NCBI RefSeq assembly: GCF_026719745.1
Contig: NZ_JAPPRQ010000054.1
Coordinates: 18,497-82,496 of the forward strand
Origin: Clostridium sp. ZS2-4
GTDB taxonomy: Bacteria; Bacillota; Clostridia; Clostridiales; Clostridiaceae
Reading direction: 5' to 3'
Length of the DNA: 64,000 bases
A model generated the notes under the pieces. That model was not told the origin of the DNA and searched no databases. It saw only the letters and a list, made by a program, of their open reading frames with translations. The position numbers and the translations under genes were made by a program. Shown here piece after piece: positions 57,324 to 64,000 of this stretch. The number at the start of each line of letters is the position of its first letter. Within the stretch, counting starts at the first letter, position 1.

Positions 57324-57738
57324 AATAAAATTGTGTAACAATTTTATTCTAGTAACCAGTCGCCAATCCCCAGTCCCCAGAAAATCTTTGAATTTAAAAT
57401 ATCTTTTTCACGCTTTATGTGGTTCCAAGGGCGTTAAGATTAAATAAAACTTTTGAAAAAATTTGACACTCTTTCGAGTGAAAGAGTTTTATTTAACAGT
57501 TTTTTTAATAAAGACATTTAGCCTTAGATCAAGTAATATTTCGCTTGAGCTATCGCTTTCGGAGCTTACCAGCTCTTTACTTGAATAGATAATATCAAAA
57601 GCTAGTGAAAAATTAAAATTTCACTAGCTTTTATTATTTAATTGAAAGGTTTTCTGACCTAAGGAAGAAAATCCTCTTTTACTGGGGACTGGTTACTGGC
57701 GACTGGGGACTAAAAGAATGTTGCGTCGCAACATTCTT
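57322..57738. repeat. Large family-A repeat element with hairpins (copy 3)
   Basis: It fills the gap between the trpB stop and the transporter stop. The left end is a hairpin (AGAATAAAATTG/CAATTTTATTCT) followed by AGTAACCAGTCGCCAATCCC. The right end is the inverse tract, with GGACTGGTTACTGGCGACTG, then a palindrome AGAATGTTGCG/CGCAACATTCT. The inner 290 bases have further hairpins (GACACTCTTTC region, AAGCTAGTGAAA stem) and no long reading frame. The left end is shared with the 19591 copy. Confidence 0.7.
57598..57636 (+). terminator. Terminator-like hairpin inside repeat copy 3
   Basis: Arms AAAGCTAGTGAAA (57598-57610) and TTTCACTAGCTTT (57619-57631), followed by TTATTATT. It could end the trpP-trpB transcript. 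Confidence 0.7.
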
Positions 57739-59491
57739 ATATTGTTTCTTCAACACCATTTTGCTCAAAAGCTTCTTCCACATCAATTGGTTTTCCTACA
57801 AATCTAACTATTAGTCCAATAAGAACTATATCTAATGGAAGTACTAAGTATACAGGTGCTCCTAATCCTACTGGTATATATCCACCCAAAACAGCAACTG
57901 CTGCAACAACTAAGGCATAGTATAATTGAGTTTTTACGTGATCTATATGGTCACAAGAAGATCCCATTGATGATAATATTGTAGTATCTGAAATTGGTGA
58001 ACAATGATCTCCAAATATAGCTCCTGTAAGCACCGCACTTATAGCTCCTACCATATATGTGTGACTTGTTGGGTTTAATCCATATGCAAGAGGAATTGTA
58101 AGAGGCATAAGTATTCCCATTGTTCCATAAGATGTACCAGTTGCAAATGAAATAATTGAAGCTAGTATAAATATAATTGATGGTAATATAAACGCTGGTA
58201 AGTGTTTTGATAATACCATTACTAAAAATTGAGCTGTTCCAAGTTCTTTAATTACGCCACTTAATGACCAAGCAAGAAGCAATATAACGCCTGTAATTAT
58301 TAAAGATTTCATTCCATTTACCCATGTATATATAGCTTCACCTAAAGTTAATATTTTTTGAGTTACTGCCATAACCATTGCTACAATACTCGCAAATAAT
58401 GCTGCTTGGAATAACACTATACTTGCATCTGATGCCCCAAAAGTTTCCCTTATAGCGGCAAAGGAAGCTGGTGAACCTTGAAGTAATGAAATTAAAGCTT
58501 TATCCTCTCCACCCATTATTGAATTGTACCCATTATAATAAAATCCTAAAAATGCTCCTACTATCAGTACTAAAATAGGTATAACTGCATTTCTAACTCT
58601 TAATACAGTTCCTTCTTTTGGTTCAAACTCTTCTCCTTCTTCTGAAGACATAGGTTTTGCACCATCTCTTAAAAGCTTTCCTGTAGTTCTTGCTCTTCTT
58701 TCAGCTTTAAGCATAGGACCAAATTCTCTTAAAAATAATGCTGTAAACACTATAAAGATAAGAATCAATATATTATAAAATCTATACGGTATTGTTTCAA
58801 CAAACACATTGTAAGCACTAACACTTTGACCTATTGAATCATATCCATCTTTTATTAAACTAAGCTCATATCCAACCCAAGTTGAGATAACTGCAATACC
58901 TGCTATAGGCGCTGCTGTGGCATCTATTACAAAGGATAATTTTTCTCTTGATATTTTCATTTTATCTGAAATTGGTCTCATTATAGGTCCAACTATAAGT
59001 GAATTTGCATAGTCATCAAAGAATACAAAAACACCTAAAAGCCATGTGATTATTTGAGTACTTGTAGGTGACTTAGCTTTTTTTGCTAAAGCTTCAGCTA
59101 CAGCCTTTGCTCCACCCATCTTAGTAATTAAGGCTATAAGTCCTCCAATCGTCATGAATTGAAGTATAATACCCGCATTCCAAGGATCTGCAAGAGATCC
59201 TAAAACTTGATTTACAATATTTAAGAATCCATGAAATAATGCATAAAAAACATTGTATCCAGTTAATTCTAATAAAAACGTTCCTGAAAATACTCCTATG
59301 AAAAGTGACAATACTACATTCTTAGTTATAAAAGCTAATATGATTGCTATTAACGGTGGCAACAATGTCCATAAACCAAATTTTTCTGCATTAGCCTTTG
59401 CCACTTCTGGATCTACTGCAAATGCTGTAGTGGCAAATAGCATTAACATAACGACTGTCAATGTTAAAATTAAAGCTCTTTTCTTTTTCAT
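57737..59491 (-). CDS. NhaC-family transporter, probable lysine carrier (LysW-like)
   Basis: A 584-residue secondary transporter with a signal-anchor-like N-terminus (about 1-26) and about twelve further helices. It has NhaC-type blocks FFDDYANSLIVGP and GDHCSPISDTT. Annotated relatives are Na+/H+ antiporters, but this gene lies behind a lysine riboswitch (59560-59808). NhaC-family genes with that element have been predicted to be lysine transporters (LysW). The TTG at 59518 is less likely than the ATG at 59491, which has GGGGG 7 bases upstream. I infer lysine uptake from regulation, not from the protein alone. Confidence 0.85.
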   Translation of the reverse strand: MKKKRALILTLTVVMLMLFATTAFAVDPEVAKANAEKFGLWTLLPPLIAIILAFITKNVVLSLFIGVFSGTFLLELTGYNVFYALFHGFLNIVNQVLGSLADPWNAGIILQFMTIGGLIALITKMGGAKAVAEALAKKAKSPTSTQIITWLLGVFVFFDDYANSLIVGPIMRPISDKMKISREKLSFVIDATAAPIAGIAVISTWVGYELSLIKDGYDSIGQSVSAYNVFVETIPYRFYNILILIFIVFTALFLREFGPMLKAERRARTTGKLLRDGAKPMSSEEGEEFEPKEGTVLRVRNAVIPILVLIVGAFLGFYYNGYNSIMGGEDKALISLLQGSPASFAAIRETFGASDASIVLFQAALFASIVAMVMAVTQKILTLGEAIYTWVNGMKSLIITGVILLLAWSLSGVIKELGTAQFLVMVLSKHLPAFILPSIIFILASIISFATGTSYGTMGILMPLTIPLAYGLNPTSHTYMVGAISAVLTGAIFGDHCSPISDTTILSSMGSSCDHIDHVKTQLYYALVVAAVAVLGGYIPVGLGAPVYLVLPLDIVLIGLIVRFVGKPIDVEEAFEQNGVEETI

Positions 59492-59559
59492 TTTATTTCC
59501 CCCTAGTTTAGTTTTCAAGCAAATTTATATCGAAACTACGTGAAAGGAAAAGCCCCAAA

Positions 59560-59808
59560 AACAAAAGCCTTGAGCTTTTCACTCAAGGCTTATTAAATAC
59601 TAAAACTTTAGTAGTACCTAACAAGTTGAGTGATAGCCCTCCACAAATATATTATTTGTGACAGTCTTGCACATATTCTATGCAAAACCAGCAATATAAC
59701 CTTAAAGCATCAGTTATATACTTCGGCAATATTTCCTTTTCTACTGTATCATCGTGCTTTTCTCAACAGCAGTACTCTTAAATATCGCGCCTCTATCACT
59801 AACTTCGA
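59560..59808 (-). ncRNA. Lysine riboswitch (L box) with terminator
   Basis: On the minus strand the conserved blocks appear in order: AGTGATAGAGGCGCGAT, AAGAGTA, GCCGAAGT, GCTGGTTTTGCA, GACTGTCAC and GTGGAGGGCTATCACT. The P1 helix joins AGTGATA (near 59793-59800) to TATCACT (near 59630-59636). A terminator follows with arms AAGCCTTGAGT/AGCTCAAGGCTT and a T-rich tail (59564-59592). Lysine binding should stop transcription before the NhaC-family gene. Confidence 0.93.
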
Positions 59809-59833
59809 TATAAACTTTTCATTAACATTCTGT

Positions 59834-59862
59834 ATTATACATCAGTATAAATAATACGTCAA
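59834..59862 (-). promoter_or_regulatory. Promoter of the lysine-riboswitch transporter gene
   Basis: On the minus strand, TTGACG (59857-59862) and a perfect TATAAT (59834-59839) are 17 bases apart, just before the riboswitch. Confidence 0.75.
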
Positions 59863-59898
59863 GCAAAAGGATGTATTTTATATATGATGATTTTTTTC

Positions 59899-61212
59899 TT
59901 ATAACATTTTTTTTATTCCTCTTTTTAATGTATTTTCATAATCGATGAAATCATAAATGTCTTCATCAAATAATTCACTGAATTTTTTAAGTTCTTCCAA
60001 GCTTAAATCTTCTATTGCTCTATCATTTTCTTCACAGAATATAACAATAGCTCCTATAACTCCATGTGCATCTCTAAAAGGCATTCCTTTATTTACAAGA
60101 TAATCTGCTCCTTCAGTTGCATTTAAAAATCCTTTTTTAACAGCTTTGTACATATTTTCTTTTTTAACCTTTAAAGTACTCATCATGCCATTCATAACCT
60201 TTAAACATTTTAAAACCGTATCACTTGCATCAAAGAAAGGCTCCTTATCTTCCTGCATATCCTTGTTATATGTCATAGGAAGACCTTTCATAGTTGTAAG
60301 TAATCCCATTAAATCTCCATAAACTCTTCCTGTCTTACCTCTTATAAGTTCAGCTGCATCTGGATTTTTCTTTTGAGGCATTATGCTGCTGCCTGTAGAA
60401 AATTCATCACTTATGTATATGAAATCAAATTCCTTACTATTCCATATAATAATTTCTTCACTTAATCTGCTAAGATGCATCATTATTATAGAGAAATCTG
60501 ACATAATCTCTAATAAGTAATCTCTATCACTTACTCCATCCATAAAATTATCTACTGGCTTTTTAAAACCTAATTCTTTAGCTGTAAATTCTCTATCTGT
60601 ATTATAAGTTGTACCTGCTAATGCACAGCATCCCAACGGACTTTCATCCATAATTTCAACCGCATTTAATAGTCTTTGTTTATCTCTTTTAAACATACTA
60701 TAGTATGCCATCATATGATGAGTAAACGTTACAACCTGTGCTCTTTGAAGATGAGTATATCCCGGCATCATAACATGATTTTCATCTGCAAGTTTCTTTA
60801 TAGTTTCTAAAAATATATCTATATTCTCTATTATTTCCTCCGTTTTAGCTTTAGAGTATAATCTCATATCTACTGCTACCTGATCATTTCTACTTCTTGC
60901 TGTATGAAGTTTTTTACCAACTTCACCAACCTTCTTTATAAGATTTATTTCCATAAAGCTGTGTATATCTTCATAATCTCCTTCAATTTTCAAATTTCCA
61001 CTTTCTATATCTGAAAGAATCTCATTTAGACCCTTTATTATTGTATCCTTCTCTTCTTCAGTTAAAATACTACATTTGGATAGCATTTTAACATGAGCAA
61101 TGCTTCCTGTTATATCTTCATAATATAAATTTCTATCAAAACTTAAAGAACTGTTAAAATCCTCCATAAGCTTACTTTCTGCATTTTTGAATCTTCCACC
61201 CCATAGCTTCAT
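59899..61212 (-). CDS. argH: Argininosuccinate lyase
   Basis: A 437-residue fumarase/aspartase-family enzyme that splits argininosuccinate to arginine and fumarate, the last step of arginine synthesis. Start MKLWGGRF is typical and GSSIMPQKKNPD near residue 273 is the signature loop. GGAGG is 7 bases before the ATG at 61212; the TTG at 61227 is not needed. It follows argG with about 120 bases between, which hold a hairpin. Confidence 0.95.
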   Translation of the reverse strand: MKLWGGRFKNAESKLMEDFNSSLSFDRNLYYEDITGSIAHVKMLSKCSILTEEEKDTIIKGLNEILSDIESGNLKIEGDYEDIHSFMEINLIKKVGEVGKKLHTARSRNDQVAVDMRLYSKAKTEEIIENIDIFLETIKKLADENHVMMPGYTHLQRAQVVTFTHHMMAYYSMFKRDKQRLLNAVEIMDESPLGCCALAGTTYNTDREFTAKELGFKKPVDNFMDGVSDRDYLLEIMSDFSIIMMHLSRLSEEIIIWNSKEFDFIYISDEFSTGSSIMPQKKNPDAAELIRGKTGRVYGDLMGLLTTMKGLPMTYNKDMQEDKEPFFDASDTVLKCLKVMNGMMSTLKVKKENMYKAVKKGFLNATEGADYLVNKGMPFRDAHGVIGAIVIFCEENDRAIEDLSLEELKKFSELFDEDIYDFIDYENTLKRGIKKML

Positions 61213-61284
61213 ATCAAATTCCTCCAATATTCATTTTTAAAATTACACTTACATTGATTTATTATTTATAGTAAATAAACAGAC

Positions 61285-61325
61285 TGTGCTAGTTAATATT
61301 TATATATTTATAATTAACTAGCACA
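61285..61325 (-). terminator. Hairpin between argG and argH
   Basis: Perfect arms TGTGCTAGTTAAT (61285-61297) and ATTAACTAGCACA (61313-61325). No long T-run follows on the minus strand, so it may attenuate or stabilise rather than fully stop the transcript. Confidence 0.6.
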
Positions 61326-61335
61326 TCAGATTTTA

Positions 61336-62538
61336 TTAATATTTTCCTTTATTTATCATAGCATTAATTTTACTTGGTAGTCCAAACAGCTTAATGAAGC
61401 CTTCTGCATCTTTGTGATCATATAAGTCACTTGCTCCAAAAGATGAAATTCCTTCATCGTATAAAGCATGAGGTGATTCCATACCCGCAATCATTATATT
61501 TCCTTTATAAAGCTTTAACTTTACAGTACCTGTTACATTTTCTTGTGTTTCATCTACAAAAGCATCTAAAGAATCCTTAAGTTTTGTAAACCATAATCCA
61601 TTGTATACTAACTCACCATATTTTTGTGATACACTCTGCTTAAATTGTAATGTATCTTTATCAATAGTTAAACGTTCTAACTCCTTGTGAGCTTCGTATA
61701 AAATAGTTCCACCTGGTGTTTCATAAACCCCTCTTGATTTCATTCCTACAAGTCTATTTTCAAGTAAATCTATAACTCCTATTCCATTTTCAGCACCAAG
61801 CTTATTTAAAGTTTCAATTATTTCCACAGCACCTAATTCTTTTCCATCAATCTTAGTAGGTACTCCCTTTTCAAAATGGATTTCAACATAAGAAGCCTCA
61901 TCCTTAGCTTTTTCTGGTGGTGTAATCATAAGGTACATATCTCGTTTATGCTCATTTCTTAAATCTTCCAAGTCTCCACCTTCATGGCTTGTATGCCATA
62001 TATTCTTATCTCTAGAATATATTTTTTCCTTTGTAACTGGCACCTCTATACCATTAGCATTTGCATAATCTATAGCATCTTCTCTTGATTTTATATCCCA
62101 TATTCTCCATGGAGCTATTATTTTTATTGTAGAATCAATTGAAGCTATTCCAACTTCAAATCGTACTTGGTCATTTCCCTTTCCTGTACATCCATGACAT
62201 ATATATTTTGCGCCTTCTTTATGTGCTATTTCTACAAGTTTTTTAGCCATAAGAGGTCTTGCAAAAGATGTTCCTAGCAAATACTTGCCTTCGTATACAG
62301 CATTAGCCTTAACCCCTTTAAAAACATACTCTTCTATAAATTCTGAAGTTAAATCTTCTATATATGCTTTTTCTGCTCCAGATTTTAATGCTTTTACTTC
62401 TATTTCAGAAAAATCATCATCCTGCCCTACATTAATACAGCAAGCAATTACATCTAAATCATAATTTTCTTTTAACCATGGTATTATTATAGAAGTATCT
62501 AACCCTCCTGAATATGCTAAAACAACTTTATCTTTCAT
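61336..62538 (-). CDS. argG: Argininosuccinate synthase
   Basis: A 400-residue enzyme that joins citrulline and aspartate using ATP. The pyrophosphatase-loop motif AYSGGLDTS is at residues 8-16, and STIKIIAPW near 135 is typical. GGGG precedes the ATG by about 8 bases. It is the first gene of the arg pair and has a promoter overlapped by probable ArgR sites. Only argG and argH are in this window, so citrulline supply must come from elsewhere. Confidence 0.95.
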   Translation of the reverse strand: MKDKVVLAYSGGLDTSIIIPWLKENYDLDVIACCINVGQDDDFSEIEVKALKSGAEKAYIEDLTSEFIEEYVFKGVKANAVYEGKYLLGTSFARPLMAKKLVEIAHKEGAKYICHGCTGKGNDQVRFEVGIASIDSTIKIIAPWRIWDIKSREDAIDYANANGIEVPVTKEKIYSRDKNIWHTSHEGGDLEDLRNEHKRDMYLMITPPEKAKDEASYVEIHFEKGVPTKIDGKELGAVEIIETLNKLGAENGIGVIDLLENRLVGMKSRGVYETPGGTILYEAHKELERLTIDKDTLQFKQSVSQKYGELVYNGLWFTKLKDSLDAFVDETQENVTGTVKLKLYKGNIMIAGMESPHALYDEGISSFGASDLYDHKDAEGFIKLFGLPSKINAMINKGKY

Positions 62539-62710
62539 TTATAAAACCCCTTTCCCTTATACACTGAATTTTTATTCATATCTCTTTAAATTATTTTTAA
62601 ATATCTTTATGTATATTTATTAGTTTTTTATCTTTTACAGCTTATATTTTACTGTTTTCTATAGTTTTTTGTATAATCATTAATTACTTTTAGAAATTTT
62701 CCATGTGATT

Positions 62711-62790
62711 ATTATACATCATTTTTTATATTTATGCAATATATTTTTATAAATATGCAAAATAATTTTATAAATATACATTTGTTATAT
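62711..62790 (-). promoter_or_regulatory. argG promoter overlapped by probable ArgR/AhrC boxes
   Basis: On the minus strand, TTGCAT (62734-62739) and a perfect TATAAT (62711-62716) are 17 bases apart. On the plus strand three near-repeats, TATTTATGCAATA, TATAAATATGCAAAA and TATAAATATACATTT, lie at about 62729-62785. They resemble half or full ARG boxes and cover the -35 region, as expected for an arginine repressor. Confidence 0.55.
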
Positions 62791-62806
62791 TATTTTTCAC
62801 AAAAAT

Positions 62807-62843
62807 AATACACTTACGAGTATATATTACTCCTAAGTGTATT
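62807..62843 (-). terminator. Terminator of azlC-azlD
   Basis: Arms AATACACTTACGAGT (62807-62821) and ACTCCTAAGTGTATT (62829-62843), nearly perfect, with a T-rich tract on the minus strand. Confidence 0.85.
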
Positions 62844-62865
62844 AAAAACTTGTACTATTAAATAT

Positions 62866-63168
62866 CTAAAAATACATATTTAATATGTATACCAAACTTA
62901 TTGTTCCACTAACCACAATAAGCATATTTTGTTTTTTCAAAATTAAAATTCCTGCAAAGATACATCCTACTATTGCTGTAGTAATATGTCCAGTTGAAAA
63001 TAGTACTTCTGGAAATAATAGTCCTCCAAGTGCAGCATAAGGTATATATTCTAAAAATGATTTTAAAAATTTCGCAGGCTCCTTACCCTTATATAATAGT
63101 ACAGGTATGGCTCTTGTTATATAAGTTACTAATCCAGTAAAAAAAATCATACTAATAGCTTTATTCAA
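62866..63168 (-). CDS. azlD: AzlD-family branched-chain amino-acid exporter subunit
   Basis: A 100-residue protein with about four helices. The N-terminal FFTGLVTYITRAIPVLL is the AzlD hallmark. It works with AzlC to export branched-chain amino acids or analogues. The start is uncertain: a TTG at 63168 has AGGTGAT just upstream, while ATG at 63174 and GTG at 63177 are also possible. The gene overlaps the end of azlC, so the pair is co-translated. Confidence 0.88.
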   Translation of the reverse strand: MNKAISMIFFTGLVTYITRAIPVLLYKGKEPAKFLKSFLEYIPYAALGGLLFPEVLFSTGHITTAIVGCIFAGILILKKQNMLIVVSGTISLVYILNMYF

Positions 63169-63889
63169 TATCATCACCTGCTTTCATAGGTAGAAATATT
63201 GCACCGATCAGTGATGCAATAACAATAGTGATAATAATTCTCCAATTTCCTATTACTTTATTTAACATAGGAATCCAATATAAAATTGAACTTATTATCA
63301 TAGCGATAACAGTTACTATTGCTATTTTCATAGAACTTCTTACTGCTGGAAGAAGCAACCCTAAAAACATAATATATATTGCGATACCTATACTTTGAGA
63401 AATAGATTTAGGCAATACATTTGCCAAAAGTACACCTGCCATTGTTCCTGTAACCCATCCAATATGTGATATAAGCTGTGTTCCCAATATAAACGAAGTT
63501 TTTAAATCTTCTCGTGTCATAGACACAACAAAAACCTCATCTGTAATTCCAAAAGCCAATAAAGCTCTTATTTTTGTTGATACTGAACCCTTCAGTTTAT
63601 TAGCAACACAGAATGACATAAGTAAATATCTTGCATTAATCATTATTGTAGTTAATACAATATTACTTAACCCAACCCCCTGTGCAAACATATTAACTCC
63701 AACAAACTGTGCTGCTCCTGTAAAATTTGTAAAAGCCATTACTATAGCTAAATATCCAGATAATCCACAATTTTTTGCAATCAATCCAAAAGTAAGAGAA
63801 ATAGGAAAATACCCTAAAAATATAGGAATTCCAGCTTTTATACCCTCTTTAAATTCTTTCATCTCTTCAAATTGAATACTTGTTTCCAT
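63161..63889 (-). CDS. azlC: AzlC-family branched-chain amino-acid exporter subunit
   Basis: A 242-residue membrane protein with about seven helices. The block GIKAGIPIFLGYFPISLTFG near residue 16 is typical of AzlC, the larger subunit of the AzlCD exporter. GGGGGGC precedes the ATG. It is followed by azlD in an overlapping pair that ends at a terminator. The stretch from 63890 to the window end holds only its upstream region. Confidence 0.92.
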   Translation of the reverse strand: METSIQFEEMKEFKEGIKAGIPIFLGYFPISLTFGLIAKNCGLSGYLAIVMAFTNFTGAAQFVGVNMFAQGVGLSNIVLTTIMINARYLLMSFCVANKLKGSVSTKIRALLAFGITDEVFVVSMTREDLKTSFILGTQLISHIGWVTGTMAGVLLANVLPKSISQSIGIAIYIMFLGLLLPAVRSSMKIAIVTVIAMIISSILYWIPMLNKVIGNWRIIITIVIASLIGAIFLPMKAGDDIE

Positions 63890-64000
63890 ATAAGCCCCCC
63901 TGTTAAGTAATAATTTAATATTTACCTTTTATGTGCAACCCCTTTACACAAAGTCCTTTTACATTATATAACATGATTACCAAAATTCCAATTATTAATA

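Larger units (their letters stand above)
62539..62865. other. Regulatory region upstream of argG
   Basis: About 330 very AT-rich bases. They hold the argG promoter and the ArgR-like sites (62711-62790), as well as the terminator of azlC-azlD. No coding sequence is visible. Confidence 0.5.

Noticed and set aside
57351-57385. Possible CRISPR-like short repeats
   Set aside because: The CCAGT/CCCCAG units are only a few bases long with no regular spacers and no cas genes; they belong to the inverted ends of an intergenic element.
57500-57600. Possible tRNA or small stable RNA with GAGCT/AAGCG stems
   Set aside because: No cloverleaf, TTCRA arm or CCA end can be drawn; the stems fit a repeat element better.

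Overview
The window is low-GC, densely coded DNA from an endospore-forming, anaerobic-type Firmicute, most likely Clostridium sensu stricto. This rests on the many AGGAGG ribosome sites, on spore genes (spoVAF, gerKA/KC/KB, spoIVFA/FB, a Spo0B-like protein), on T-box and lysine-riboswitch control, and on the split gerK arrangement known from C. perfringens. I see no rRNA, tRNA, phage, transposase gene or CRISPR array. Most genes lie on the minus strand.

Region 1 (0-14 kb): an orphan SAM methyltransferase, signal peptidase I, spoVAF, comEA, a D,D-carboxypeptidase, an RluA-type pseudouridine synthase, ridA, an LCP cell-wall protein, yqeK and nadD. The gerK germinant receptor follows, with gerKA-gerKC on the minus strand and gerKB divergent. 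Region 2 (14-24.5 kb): a Bacillus-like conserved block read on the minus strand: spoIVFA-spoIVFB-radical SAM pair-exonuclease-rng-rplU-prp-rpmA-spo0B-like-obg, then yhbY. Region 3 (24-30.4 kb): a DUF1858 protein, a two-gene SufC/SufB-type Fe-S system, an RseC-like protein, an ABC-F ATPase and glutamate dehydrogenase.

Region 4 (30.7-42.6 kb) is the most intriguing part. Read on the minus strand it runs: leader RNA with an apparent attenuator, HdrC-like and HdrB-like Fe-S proteins, surface lipoprotein rhodanese, TVP38/SNARE-associated membrane protein, YnjB-type binding protein, two permeases, ATPase, CDP-alcohol phosphatidyltransferase, GT4 glycosyltransferase, and an NDP-sugar pyrophosphorylase fused to a phosphomutase-like domain without its catalytic serine motif. 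The gene content parallels the uncharacterised E. coli ydjXYZ-ynjABCDEF region and suggests an envelope or lipid-linked redox/import system of unknown purpose.

Region 5 (42.7-54.6 kb): NfeD/SPFH pair, NAD synthetase, YaaR, a two-subunit CHR transporter, a Ca2+ P-type ATPase, two PHP-family hydrolases and an Lrp/AsnC regulator. Region 6 (54.8-64 kb): a tryptophan T-box driving a tryptophan transporter and a trpB without trpA, a lysine riboswitch driving an NhaC-family transporter (probable lysine carrier), argG-argH with probable ArgR sites, and azlC-azlD. Two families of short non-coding repeats, one rich in AGTAACCAGT and hairpins, sit against gene 3' ends.
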